DNA of 64,000 nucleotides from Alphaproteobacteria bacterium (GTDB taxonomy: Bacteria > Pseudomonadota > Alphaproteobacteria > Kiloniellales > DSM-21159), in the NCBI GenBank assembly GCA_030433005.1, contig JAUILQ010000004.1:62001-126000 (forward strand), given 5' to 3'. The notes under the pieces are model-generated. The model was not told the DNA's origin and made no database searches. It saw nothing but the letters and a program-made list of their open reading frames with translations. The translations under genes and the position numbers were made by a program. Positions 10,191 to 19,998 of the stretch are shown one piece after another; position 1 is the first letter of the stretch; every line of letters starts with the position of its first letter.

Positions 10191-10736
10191 ATGCCCGCCT
10201 CCGCCGCCGCCATGCCCGCGCCGCCCGCCGATCCTGCCGTGCCCGACCCCGAGCCGTCGCTGGCGCTGGCCGACGAGGCCGCGACCGCGGCGCTGGCGGC
10301 GCGCCTGGCGCCGGCGCTGCGGGCCGGCGACCTGATCTGCCTGGCCGGCGACCTCGGCGCCGGCAAGACGGCCTTCGCCCGGGCGCTGATCAACGCCCTG
10401 CCGGGCCCGCCGGAAGAGGTTCCCAGCCCGACCTTCACGCTGGTCCAGACCTATCCGCGCGACGGCCTGGAGATCTGGCATTTCGACCTCTACCGGCTGG
10501 AGCGCGCCGACGAGGTCTGGGAGCTCGGCCTCGAGGAGGCTCTGGTCGCCGGCGCCAGCCTGGTCGAGTGGCCGGAGCGGGCCGCCGGCCTGCTCCCGGA
10601 GGAGCGGCTGGTGCTGCGCTTCGAGCATGCCGGGACGGGCCGGCGCGTGACTCCGGAGCCGCACGGCAGCTGGCACAGCCGCCTGGCGCCGCTCGGGCTG
10701 CCCTTGCCCGGCACCGGTCCCGGGAAGACAGCGTGA
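10191..10736 (+). CDS. tsaE: tRNA threonylcarbamoyladenosine biosynthesis ATPase TsaE
   Basis: P-loop GDLGAGKTAFARALINAL, SPTFTLVQTYP, IWHFDLYRLE, LVEWPERA. Start chosen at ATG 10191. Confidence 0.92.
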   Translation: MPASAAAMPAPPADPAVPDPEPSLALADEAATAALAARLAPALRAGDLICLAGDLGAGKTAFARALINALPGPPEEVPSPTFTLVQTYPRDGLEIWHFDLYRLERADEVWELGLEEALVAGASLVEWPERAAGLLPEERLVLRFEHAGTGRRVTPEPHGSWHSRLAPLGLPLPGTGPGKTA

Positions 10737-11740
10737 GCGCGCGCGAGGCCGCCCTCGAGGCCTTCCTCCGGCGCGCCGGCTGGGGTGCCGCCCGGCGCAG
10801 CGTGCTCGCCGCCGACGCCTCCTTCCGGCGCTACGACCGGCTGGTCGGGCCGGCCGGGCCGGCGGTGCTGATGGACGCGCCGCCGGACAAGGAGAAGCCG
10901 GCCAGCTTCGTGCAGGTCGCCCGCCTGCTGCACGACCTCGGCCTCTCGGCGCCGCGCATCCTCGAGGCCGACCTGGAGCAGGGCTTCGTGCTGCTCGAGG
11001 ACCTCGGCGACGAGACCTTCACGCGCGCCCTGGCGAACGGCCGCGACGAGGCCGGGCTCTACCGGCTCGCCGTCGACACCCTGGTGGCGCTGCAGCGGGC
11101 ATGGACGCCGGAGCGCGGCGCCGGCATCGCGCCCTATGACGAGGCCGCCTATCTGGCCGAGGCCGAGCTGCTGACCGAGTGGTACCTGCCCGCCGTCACC
11201 GGCCGGCCGCTCGAGCCGGCGGTGGCCGAGAGCTACCGCGCCGCCTGGCGGGCCGTGCTGCCCCAGGTCGAGCGTCTGCCGCGCAGCCTGGTGCTGCGCG
11301 ACTTCCACGTCGACAACCTGATCGTGCTCGACGACCGCCCGGGCGTCGCCGCCTGCGGCCTGCTCGACTTCCAGGACGCCCTGCTCGGCTCGCCGGCCTA
11401 CGACCTGGTCTCGCTGCTGCGCGATGCCCGGCGCGACGTCGACCAGCACCTGGCCGCCGCGCTGCTCGAGCGCTACCGCGAAGCCCTGCCGCACTACGAC
11501 GGCGCCGCGCTGGAGGCCGCCTACTGGGTGCTCGGCGCGCAGCGCAGCAGCAAGGTCATCGGCATCTTCACCCGGCTCTGCCGGCGCGACGGCAAGCCGC
11601 GCTACCTCGCCCACCTGCCGCGCCTCTGGCGCTGGCTGGAGGAGGAGCTGAGCCACCCCGAGCTGGCGCCGGTCGCCGAGTGGTACGCGCGGCACCTGCC
11701 GCCCGAGCTGCGCCGCGTGCCCGACGCCGAAGCGGCCTGA
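10733..11740 (+). CDS. Aminoglycoside phosphotransferase-family kinase, AmgK-like (anomeric MurNAc/GlcNAc kinase)
   Basis: GTG start overlapping the tsaE stop. LVLRDFHVDNLI and GLLDFQDALLGSPAYDLVSLLRDARRD. Next to a MurU-like nucleotidyltransferase. Confidence 0.85.
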   Translation: MSAREAALEAFLRRAGWGAARRSVLAADASFRRYDRLVGPAGPAVLMDAPPDKEKPASFVQVARLLHDLGLSAPRILEADLEQGFVLLEDLGDETFTRALANGRDEAGLYRLAVDTLVALQRAWTPERGAGIAPYDEAAYLAEAELLTEWYLPAVTGRPLEPAVAESYRAAWRAVLPQVERLPRSLVLRDFHVDNLIVLDDRPGVAACGLLDFQDALLGSPAYDLVSLLRDARRDVDQHLAAALLERYREALPHYDGAALEAAYWVLGAQRSSKVIGIFTRLCRRDGKPRYLAHLPRLWRWLEEELSHPELAPVAEWYARHLPPELRRVPDAEAA

Positions 11741-11797
11741 TCCCGGAGTGGCTGCCCCCGCAGCGCCCTCTCTCGCCACCAGCGACCCGACCGGACC

Positions 11798-12616
11798 ATG
11801 ACCCCTCTCACCTGCACCGCCGCCCCGACCGAGACCGACCCCGCACCGGGAGCGCGGCCGGCCGCCCGGGCGGGCGCTACGATCCGCACCGCGATGGTCC
11901 TGGCCGCCGGCCGCGGCGAGCGCATGCGTCCGCTGACCGAGGAGCGGCCGAAGCCGATGATCCCGGTCAACGGCCAGCCGATGATCGACCAGCTGCTCGA
12001 CCGCCTGGCCGACGCCGGCGTCGAGCAGGCCGTCGTCAACCTGCACTACAAGGGCGACCTGCTGCGCCGCCACCTGGAAGGGCGCGAGCGGCCGCGCATC
12101 GTCTTTTCCGACGAGGAGAGCCTGCTCGACACCGGGGGCGGCATCGCGCGGGCACTGCCGCTGCTCGGCGAGGAGCCTTTCTACGTCGCCAACGGCGACG
12201 TCGTCTGGCTCGACGGGCCGGCACCGGCGCTCGGCCGGCTGGCCGAAGCCTGGGATCCGGAGCGCATGGACGCGCTGCTGCTGCTGCAGCCGGGCAACGG
12301 CGCCTTCGGCTACGACGGCCTGGGCGACTTCCGGATGGATCCCGAGGGACGCCTGACGCGCCGCGACGAGCGCAAGCTGGCGCCCTTCATCTACGCCGGC
12401 CTGCAGGTCCTGCACCCGCGGCTGCTCGAGGGCGCCCCCGAGGGCGCCTTCTCGCTGAATCGCCTGTGGGACCGCGCGGCCGAGGCCGGGCGGCTCTACG
12501 GCCTGCGCCACGAGGGCGCCTGGTACCACGTCGGCACGCCGGCGGCCCTCAAGGCGGTCGAGCGCGAGCTCGCCTTCGAGCTGGGCGGCTGGCGCGACGA
12601 GACCAACGGCGGCTAG
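11798..12616 (+). CDS. MurU-like nucleotidyltransferase (MurNAc-1-phosphate uridylyltransferase)
   Basis: AMVLAAGRGERMRPLTEERPKPMIPVNGQPMIDQLLDRL; position after the AmgK-like gene. Confidence 0.88.
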   Translation: MTPLTCTAAPTETDPAPGARPAARAGATIRTAMVLAAGRGERMRPLTEERPKPMIPVNGQPMIDQLLDRLADAGVEQAVVNLHYKGDLLRRHLEGRERPRIVFSDEESLLDTGGGIARALPLLGEEPFYVANGDVVWLDGPAPALGRLAEAWDPERMDALLLLQPGNGAFGYDGLGDFRMDPEGRLTRRDERKLAPFIYAGLQVLHPRLLEGAPEGAFSLNRLWDRAAEAGRLYGLRHEGAWYHVGTPAALKAVERELAFELGGWRDETNGG

Positions 12617-12632
12617 CGGGACGCCGGCCAGG

Positions 12633-15600
12633 ATGAGCGACGCCCGGCCCCGCGTCTCGACCATCGCGCCGGGGCATTCCTTCGTCGATGCCCTGGCCGC
12701 CGGCCTGCTGGCGCGCTTTCCAGACCCCGAGGCGCTGGCCGACGTCACGGTCCTGCTGCCGACCCGGCGCGCCTGCCGGGCCCTGCAGGAGGCCTTCCTG
12801 CGCGTCGCCGGGGGCCGGGCGCTGCTGCTGCCGAGCCTGCTGCCGCTCGGCGACCTCGACGCCGAGGAGCTGCTGCTGACCGGCGACGAGGGCCTGGCCG
12901 AGGGCTTCGACGCGCTGCCGCCGGTGATGCCGGGCCTGACCCGCCAGCTGCTGCTGACCCGCCTGATCCTGCGCTGGGGCGAGGCCTCCGCGGAAGCCGC
13001 GCCGGGCGCCGGCGCGGGCTTCGCGGTGCCGAGCTTCGACCAGGCGCTGCGCCTCGCCGAGGGCCTGGCCGGCTTCATCGACCAGGTCGAGACCGAGGGC
13101 CTGGAGTTCGCCGAGCTCGGGCGCATCGTGCCCGAGGCCCACGCCGAGCACTGGCAGCGGACCCTGCGCTTCCTGGCCATCGTCGGCGAGACCCTGCCGG
13201 CGCTGCAGGCCGAGCTCGGCAGCGTCGGGCCGGCCGAGCGGCGCCGCCGCCTGCACGCCCTGCAGCTCGAGCGCTGGCGCGGCCGCGCGCCCGAAGGCCC
13301 GGTGATCGCCGCCGGCTCGACCGGCTCGATTCCCTCGACTGCGGCGCTGCTGCACTGCGTCGCCGGGCTGCCGGGCGGCGAGGTCGTGCTGCCCGGCCTC
13401 GATCGCAGCGCCGATCCCGAAGTCTGGGCCCGCATCCGCGAGGAGCCGGCCCACCCGCAGCACAATCTCGCACGGCTGCTCGAGCGCTTCGGCCTCGAGC
13501 GCGAACAGGTCGCCGACTGGTGCGACCCCGAGTCGGCGGAGGCCCGGGCGCCGGCGCTGCGTGCCGAGCTGGCCGAACTGGCGCTGATCCCCTCCGCCGC
13601 CGCCGAGCGCTGGCGCGAGCGCATCGTCGCCATCGACCCGCGGCGCGCCCGCGAGGCCCTGGCCGGAGTCAGCCGCCTCGACCTGCCCGATTCCGGCAGC
13701 GAGGCGACCGTCGTCGCCCTGATCCTGCGCCAGTCGCTGGAGACGCCGGGGCAGCGCGCCGCCCTGGTCACCCCGGATCGCGCCCTGGCCCGGCGCGTCG
13801 CCGCCCAGCTCGGCCGCTGGGGCATCGAGATCGACGACTCGGCCGGCAGACCGCTCGCGGCGACGCCGCCGGCGCAGTTCCTGAGGCTGACCGCGGACCT
13901 CGCCGCCGAGCACTGCGCACCCCTGGCGCTGCTGGCGGCGCTCAAGCACCCGCTGGCGGCCGGCGGCCGGCCGCTCGGCGCGTTCCGGGCCCTGGTCCGC
14001 GAGCTCGAGCGCACGCTGCTGCGGGGGCCGCGGCCGGCCGCCGGTTTCGCCGGCCTGCGCGGCGCTCTCGACGGCTGGCTGGAAGAGGCCCTGGCGCGGG
14101 CCGGAGAAGGGGCCGAGCACCGCGACGCGCTCAGGGCCCGCCACGCCCGCCTCCAGGCCTTCGTGGCCGAGCTGGAGACCGCCGCCGCGCCCTTCCTGGC
14201 CGCGCTGCGGGCCGGCGAGGCCGGCGCCCTGCTCGATGCGCACCTGGCCTTCGCCGAGCGTCTCGCCGCCGACGAGTCCGGGCCCGGCGCGCCGCGGCTC
14301 TGGGCCGGTGAGGCCGGCGAAGCCCTGGCCGGCTTCGTCGCCGAGCTGCGCGAGGCCTTGGCCGGCGGCATCGCCGCGCGCATCGAGCCGGGCCGCTATC
14401 CGGCGCTGCTCGACGCTCTGCTCGCCGGCCGCGCGGTGCGGCCGCGCTGGAACGACCATCCGCGCCTCGCCATCCTGGGGCCGCTCGAGGCGCGGCTCGC
14501 GCATCCCGACGTGCTGGTGCTCGGCGGCCTCAACGAGGGCACCTGGCCGGCCGAGAGCGACCCGGGCCCCTGGCTCAGCCGGCCGATGCGCCAGGAGTTC
14601 GGCCTGCCGCCGCTGGAGCGGCGCATCGGCCTCGCCGCGCACGACCTCGTGCAGTCGCTGGGCGCGCGTCGCGTCTACCTGACCCGCGCCGAACGCGTCG
14701 AAGGCGCGCCGAGCGTCGCCTCGCGCTGGCTGCTGCGCCTCGAGGCGCTGCTCGAGGCGCTCGGGCTGCCGGCCGACCTGCTCGACGACGGGGACCACGA
14801 CTGGGCCGGCTGGGCCGAGGCCCTGGACCGCCCGGAGGGGCCGCCGCGGCCGCTGCCGCCGCCGGCGCCGAAACCGCCGCTGGAGGCCCGGCCGACGCGG
14901 CTGTCGGTGACCCAGGTCGAGACCTGGCTGCGCGACCCCTACGGCCTCTACGCCGACAAGATCCTGCGGCTGCGCCGGCTGGAGCCGATCGACGCCGATC
15001 CCGGCGCCGCCGACCGCGGCATCCTGATCCACGACAGCCTGGAGCGTTTCGCGCGGGACTTCCCGGGCGCGCTGCCGGCCGACCCGCTGGCCGCCCTGAC
15101 GGCGATCGCCGAGCAGGTCTTCGCGCCGCTCGCCGCCCGCCCGGCGGTGCGCGCCTTCTGGTGGCCGCGCTTCGAGCGCATCGCGCGCTGGGTCGTCGAG
15201 ACCGAGCGCTCGCGCCGCCCCGGGCTGGCCGAGCTGCTCGCCGAGCTGGAAGGCGGCCTGGAGGTCGCCGGGAGCGGCTTCCGCCTGACCGCGCGGGCCG
15301 ACCGGGTCGAGCGCCGCCGCGACGGCGGCCTGGTGCTGATCGACTACAAGACCGGCCAGCCGCCGAGCGCCGGCGACATGAAGCGGGGGCGCAAGCCGCA
15401 GCTGCCGCTGGAGGCGGCGCTGCTAGCGCGCGGCGGCTTCGCCGGCCTGCCCGGCGCCCTGCCGGCCGGCCTCGAGGTCTGGCGCCTGACCGGAGGCGAC
15501 CCGGCCGGCGAGATCAAGGCGATCGGCGGCGACCTCGAGAGCCTCGCCGAGGCGGCCTGGGCCGGCCTGGAACGGCTGGTGGCCAGCTTCGCCGACCCGG

Positions 15601-15707
15601 CGACCCCCTACCACGCCCTGCCGCGCAGCGGCTGGCTGCCGCTCTACAGCGACTACCGGCATCTGGCCCGGGTCAAGGAGTGGTCGGCCGGCGAGGAGGG
15701 CGAATGA
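12633..15707 (+). CDS. addB: Double-strand break repair protein AddB
   Basis: About 1024 aa. VLGGLNEGTWPAESDPGPWLSRPMRQEFGL, C-terminal PD-(D/E)XK nuclease VLIDYKTGQPPS; immediately before addA. Confidence 0.95.
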   Translation: MSDARPRVSTIAPGHSFVDALAAGLLARFPDPEALADVTVLLPTRRACRALQEAFLRVAGGRALLLPSLLPLGDLDAEELLLTGDEGLAEGFDALPPVMPGLTRQLLLTRLILRWGEASAEAAPGAGAGFAVPSFDQALRLAEGLAGFIDQVETEGLEFAELGRIVPEAHAEHWQRTLRFLAIVGETLPALQAELGSVGPAERRRRLHALQLERWRGRAPEGPVIAAGSTGSIPSTAALLHCVAGLPGGEVVLPGLDRSADPEVWARIREEPAHPQHNLARLLERFGLEREQVADWCDPESAEARAPALRAELAELALIPSAAAERWRERIVAIDPRRAREALAGVSRLDLPDSGSEATVVALILRQSLETPGQRAALVTPDRALARRVAAQLGRWGIEIDDSAGRPLAATPPAQFLRLTADLAAEHCAPLALLAALKHPLAAGGRPLGAFRALVRELERTLLRGPRPAAGFAGLRGALDGWLEEALARAGEGAEHRDALRARHARLQAFVAELETAAAPFLAALRAGEAGALLDAHLAFAERLAADESGPGAPRLWAGEAGEALAGFVAELREALAGGIAARIEPGRYPALLDALLAGRAVRPRWNDHPRLAILGPLEARLAHPDVLVLGGLNEGTWPAESDPGPWLSRPMRQEFGLPPLERRIGLAAHDLVQSLGARRVYLTRAERVEGAPSVASRWLLRLEALLEALGLPADLLDDGDHDWAGWAEALDRPEGPPRPLPPPAPKPPLEARPTRLSVTQVETWLRDPYGLYADKILRLRRLEPIDADPGAADRGILIHDSLERFARDFPGALPADPLAALTAIAEQVFAPLAARPAVRAFWWPRFERIARWVVETERSRRPGLAELLAELEGGLEVAGSGFRLTARADRVERRRDGGLVLIDYKTGQPPSAGDMKRGRKPQLPLEAALLARGGFAGLPGALPAGLEVWRLTGGDPAGEIKAIGGDLESLAEAAWAGLERLVASFADPATPYHALPRSGWLPLYSDYRHLARVKEWSAGEEGE

Positions 15708-18700
15708 GCGACCCAGCCGCCAGCGCCCCGGGCCCCGACGCCCGCCCCCTGATCGACGCCGCGGCCGCACGCCAGCGCCGCGCCGCCGATCCCGAGGCCT
15801 CGGCCTGGGTGGCGGCTTCGGCCGGCACCGGCAAGACGCGGGTGCTGACCGACCGCGTGCTGCGCCTGCTGCTCGCCGGCGCGCGCCCCGAGCGGCTGCT
15901 CTGCCTGACCTTCACCAAGGCGGCCGCCGCCGAGATGCGCCAGCGCATCGCCGACAGCCTGCGCCACTGGGCGACGCTCGACGACGAGGCCCTCGACGCC
16001 CGGCTGGCGCGGCTGCTCGGGCGGCCGGCCGAGGCCGGCGAGCGCATCCTGGCGCGCCGGCTGTTCGCGCGCGTGCTCGACACGCCAGGCGGCCTGAAGA
16101 TCCAGACGATCCACGCCTTCTGCCAGTCGCTGCTCGCCCGCTTCCCGCTCGAGGCCGGGATCGCGCCGCACTTCCGGGCGCTCGACGAGCGCGGCCAGGC
16201 CGAGCTGCTCGGCGAGGCGGTCGAGGCGACGCTGGCCCGCGCCGGGCTGCCCGGCGAGGCCGAGCGGGCCCTGCTCGACGCCCTGACGGTGGTCACCGGC
16301 CTGGTCAACGAGGAGGATTTCCGGGGCGTCCTCGACGAGCTGATCAAGGAGCGCGGCCGCCTGCAGCAGCTGCTCGCCCGCCACGGCTCGGCCGAGGCCG
16401 TGGGCCGGGCCGTCGCCGGGCGCCTGGGCGTGGCGCCGGGCGAGAGCCACGAGGCGACCCTGGCGGCCGGCTGCCAGGACGCCGCGCTCGACCTGATCGG
16501 CCTGCGCCTGGCTGCCGAGGCGCTGCTCGAGGGCAAGGCCAGCGACCGGCCCAAGGGCCGGGCGATCGCCGACTGGCTGGCCGACCCGAAGGGCCGGGCG
16601 GCCCGCTTCGAGGCCTATCTCGACGCCTTCTTCACCAAGGACCGCAAGGTCGCCGCCCGCTTCGCCACCAAGCAGGTCGAGCAGGCCCTGCCCGGCATCG
16701 CCGAGATCATGGGCGCCGAGGCCGAGCGGCTGCGCCTGCTGCGCGAGCGGCTCAACGCCATCCGCCTGGCCGAGGCGACGACAGCGCTGGTCACCCTGGC
16801 GAGCGCGATCCTGGCGCGCTACCAGCGCCGCAAGGCCGACCACGCCGTGCTCGACTACGAGGACCTGATCCTGCTGACCCGCGACCTGCTGGCGCGCCCC
16901 GGCCTCGCCGCCTGGGTCCTGTTCAAGCTGGACGGCGGCCTCGACCACCTGCTCGTCGACGAGGCGCAGGACACCAACCCCGACCAGTGGGCGGTGGTCG
17001 AGGCGCTGACGAGCGAGTTCTTCGCCGGCCAGGGCGCCTACGAGGCGCGCGGCGAGCGCCTGCCGCGCACGGTTTTCGCGGTCGGCGACGGCAAGCAGTC
17101 GATCTTCGGCTTCCAGCGTGCCGACCCCCGGGAGTTCGCCCGCATGGAGGGCGTCTTCGGCAAGCGCGCCGTCGCCGCCGAGCGGCGCTGGGCACCGGTC
17201 GCGCTGGCGCACTCCTTCCGTTCGGCCGACGCCGTGCTGCAGGCGGTCGACGAGACCTTCCGCCCGGCCGCCGTGCACCGCGGCGTCGCGCTCGCCGGCC
17301 GCTGGCTGCCGCACGAGCCGGTGCGCGTCGGCCAGGCCGGCCTGGTCGAGCTCTGGCCGCCGGCGCCGGCCGAGCAGGCCGACGAGGAGGAGGACTGGTC
17401 GCCGCCGCTGGCGCGCTCGGCCCAGGTTCCGGCCCAGAGCCGGCTGGCCCGGCTGCTCGCCGCGCGCATCGCCGCGTGGCTGGCGCCGGGCGCCGAGCCC
17501 GGCCGGGAGGGCTGGCTCGACAGCAAGGGCCGGGCGGTCGGGCCGGGCGACATCCTGATCCTGGTGCGCCGGCGCAACGCCTTCGTCGAGGAGCTGGTGC
17601 GCGCGCTCAAGCAGCGCGACGTGCCGGTCGCCGGCATCGACCGCATGGTGCTCTCCGAGCAGCTCGCGGTCATGGACCTGATCGCGCTCGGCCGGGTGCT
17701 GCTGCTGCCCGAGGACGACCTGACCCTGGCCTGCCTGCTCAAGAGCCCGCTGGTCGGGCTCGACGAGGAACAGCTCTTCGGCCTCTGCTGGAAGCGGCCC
17801 GGCAGCCTCTGGGACAGCCTGCGCGCGGCAGCGGCGCGCGGCGACGACCCGGCCGTCGTGGAGGCGCTCGCGTTCATCGAGGCCGAGCGGGCGCGCGCCG
17901 ACTTCGTGGCGCCCCACGAGCTCTACGCCGGGCTGCTCGACCGCGGCGGCCGCCGGCGCCTGCTCGCCCGCCTCGGCCAGGAGGCGGCCGACCCGATCGA
18001 GGAATTCCTGGGCCTGGCGCTGGCCTACGAGCGTGACCATACGCCCTCGCTGGAGGGCTTCCTGCACTGGGTCGAGCTCGGCGAGCAGGAGATCAAGCGC
18101 GACCTGGAGCAGGGCCAGGAGCGCGTGCGCGTCATGACCGCGCACGCCGCCAAGGGCCTGCAGGCGCCGATCGTGATCCTGCCCGACACGCTGCAGACCC
18201 CGACGCCGCGCGAGCGGCTGCTCTGGCTGGAGCCACGGGGTGGCGCGACCGCTGCCGCCCCGGGCGAACCGCCGCTGCCGCTCTGGCTGCCGCGCAAGGA
18301 GCTGGCTGAGCCGGAGGCGCTGGAGGCGCGCAACCGCCTGGCCGAGCGCCAGGACGAGGAGCATCGGCGCCTGCTCTACGTCGCCATGACCCGAGCCGAG
18401 GACCGGCTCTACCTCTGCGGCTGGTCGGCGCGTCGCGGCACGCCGTCGGACGACTGCTGGTACCGCCTCGCCGAGGCCGGTCTCGCGGGCTGCGCCGAGC
18501 CGGCGGACTTCGACTTCACCGGGCTCTGCCCCGAGGGCTGGAGCGGGCCCGGCTGGCGCCTGCGCACGGCACAGCGGGCCGAGGCGGAGCAGGCCGGCGC
18601 GCGCCGGCCCGCCTCGCCGGCGCCGGCTGCCGCCCCGCCCGACTGGCTGCGCCGTCCGGCGCCGGCCGAGCCCGTGCCGCCGCAGCCGCTGGCGCCCTCG

Positions 18701-19309
18701 CGCCCGAGCCTGCCGGAGCCGCCCTCGCGCTCGCCGCTCGGCGCCGCACCGGACCTGGAAGGCGGCGCGCCGGCGGCGGAAGGCGGGGCGGGCGGCGTCG
18801 ACCGCTTCCGCCGCGGCCTGCTGATCCACCGCCTGCTGCAGTCGCTGCCCGAGCTGCCCGCAGGCGACCGCGCGACCGCGGCCCGGCGCTTCCTGGCGGC
18901 GCCGGTGCACGGACTGGAGGAGGCGGCGCGCGAGGAGATCCTGGCGGCGACCCTCGGCGCGCTGGAAGAGCCCGGCTTCGCCGCGCTGTTCGGGCCGGGC
19001 AGCCGGGCCGAGGCGCCGGTCATCGGCGTGGTGCCGACCGCGGCGGGCGGCGCCCAGGTGGTCAGCGGGCGGATCGACCGCCTCTGCATCGGCCCGGAAC
19101 AGGTTCTGGTCCTCGACTTCAAGACCCAGCGCCCGGCGCCCGCCGAGGCCTCCGGCGTGCCGCCGGCCTACCTGGCGCAGCTGGCCGCCTACCGTGCGGT
19201 GCTGCGCCGCATCTATCCCGACCGGCCGGTCCGCTGCGCCCTTCTGTGGACCGACGGCCCGCGCCTGATGCCGCTCGACGACGCCTTGCTGGATCGCCAC
19301 GCGCCTTGA
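15704..19309 (+). CDS. addA: Double-strand break repair helicase AddA
   Basis: ATGA overlap with addB. UvrD-type motifs [87 protein letters not shown]; nuclease LVLDFKTQR. Confidence 0.97.
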   Translation: MSDPAASAPGPDARPLIDAAAARQRRAADPEASAWVAASAGTGKTRVLTDRVLRLLLAGARPERLLCLTFTKAAAAEMRQRIADSLRHWATLDDEALDARLARLLGRPAEAGERILARRLFARVLDTPGGLKIQTIHAFCQSLLARFPLEAGIAPHFRALDERGQAELLGEAVEATLARAGLPGEAERALLDALTVVTGLVNEEDFRGVLDELIKERGRLQQLLARHGSAEAVGRAVAGRLGVAPGESHEATLAAGCQDAALDLIGLRLAAEALLEGKASDRPKGRAIADWLADPKGRAARFEAYLDAFFTKDRKVAARFATKQVEQALPGIAEIMGAEAERLRLLRERLNAIRLAEATTALVTLASAILARYQRRKADHAVLDYEDLILLTRDLLARPGLAAWVLFKLDGGLDHLLVDEAQDTNPDQWAVVEALTSEFFAGQGAYEARGERLPRTVFAVGDGKQSIFGFQRADPREFARMEGVFGKRAVAAERRWAPVALAHSFRSADAVLQAVDETFRPAAVHRGVALAGRWLPHEPVRVGQAGLVELWPPAPAEQADEEEDWSPPLARSAQVPAQSRLARLLAARIAAWLAPGAEPGREGWLDSKGRAVGPGDILILVRRRNAFVEELVRALKQRDVPVAGIDRMVLSEQLAVMDLIALGRVLLLPEDDLTLACLLKSPLVGLDEEQLFGLCWKRPGSLWDSLRAAAARGDDPAVVEALAFIEAERARADFVAPHELYAGLLDRGGRRRLLARLGQEAADPIEEFLGLALAYERDHTPSLEGFLHWVELGEQEIKRDLEQGQERVRVMTAHAAKGLQAPIVILPDTLQTPTPRERLLWLEPRGGATAAAPGEPPLPLWLPRKELAEPEALEARNRLAERQDEEHRRLLYVAMTRAEDRLYLCGWSARRGTPSDDCWYRLAEAGLAGCAEPADFDFTGLCPEGWSGPGWRLRTAQRAEAEQAGARRPASPAPAAAPPDWLRRPAPAEPVPPQPLAPSRPSLPEPPSRSPLGAAPDLEGGAPAAEGGAGGVDRFRRGLLIHRLLQSLPELPAGDRATAARRFLAAPVHGLEEAAREEILAATLGALEEPGFAALFGPGSRAEAPVIGVVPTAAGGAQVVSGRIDRLCIGPEQVLVLDFKTQRPAPAEASGVPPAYLAQLAAYRAVLRRIYPDRPVRCALLWTDGPRLMPLDDALLDRHAP

Positions 19310-19418
19310 CCTCGGACGGGGGCGCGGACCATATAGCCTCGACCATGCACGAACGCGCACGCCGCCCCGACCCGGGGCGCCGCAGACGCGGAAAAGGTTA
19401 TCTGGAGGAGAGCTGAGA

Positions 19419-19739
19419 ATGGCGATCACGAAGGTCAGCGACGACAGCTTCAAGGCTGACGTGCTCGACGCCGGCAAGCCGGTCGTCGTCGATTTCTGGG
19501 CCGAGTGGTGCGGGCCCTGCAAGATGATCGCACCGGCCCTCGAGGAGATCTCCGAGTCGCTGGGCGACAAGGTCGTCGTCGCCAAGCTGAACATCGACGA
19601 CAACCCCAAGACCCCGGCGACCTACGGCGTGCGCGGCATCCCGACGCTGATGCTGTTCAAGGACGGCCAGGTCGCGGCGACCAAGGTCGGCGCCCTGCCG
19701 AAGAACCAGCTGCAGTCCTGGATCGAGGCCAACGTCTGA
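19419..19739 (+). CDS. trxA: Thioredoxin
   Basis: [23 protein letters not shown]; 106 aa. Confidence 0.97.
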   Translation: MAITKVSDDSFKADVLDAGKPVVVDFWAEWCGPCKMIAPALEEISESLGDKVVVAKLNIDDNPKTPATYGVRGIPTLMLFKDGQVAATKVGALPKNQLQSWIEANV

Positions 19740-19767
19740 GGCCTCGCCGCCTGCTGAAGACGGTTCG

Positions 19768-19801
19768 GAAGCCCCGCCCCTCCCGGCGGGGCTTCTGCTT
19801 T
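19768..19801 (+). terminator. Rho-independent-like terminator of trxA
   Basis: gaagccccgcc-cctccc-ggcggggcttc (11-bp stem) followed by tgcttt. Confidence 0.75.
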
Positions 19802-19804
19802 GAT

Positions 19805-19991
19805 ACCTCTCCCGGCAACGGGAGAGGTCGAAACGCGACAGCGTTTCGGGTGACGGAGCGGGTGAGGCGACTCGGCCTGCGCCCGGCGAGTCCGAGTCGA
19901 GGCCGAAACTTCGCGCCACCGCACGATCGAGACCGGCCCTCACCCGGAACCGCTTGCGCGGTTCCGACCTCTCCCGCACCGCGGGAGAGGT
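19805..19991. repeat. Composite intergenic palindromic repeat
   Basis: Nested palindromes: acctctcccg-gcaa-cgggagaggt (19805-19828), a gaaacgc/gcgtttc palindrome, gggtgagg...ccctcaccc, and terminal acctctcccgc-acc-gcgggagaggt (19967-19991). Confidence 0.75.
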
Positions 19992-19998
19992 AGCTCTC

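Noticed and set aside
10490-14383. 1297-aa minus-strand ORF antisense to the AmgK/MurU/addB genes
   Set aside because: Ser/Arg/Ala-rich antisense artefact overlapping well-supported plus-strand genes.
15653-19609. 1318-aa minus-strand ORF antisense to addA
   Set aside because: High-GC shadow ORF. The plus strand encodes an unambiguous AddA; the antisense product is low-complexity (Arg/Gly/Ala/Gln) with no domains.
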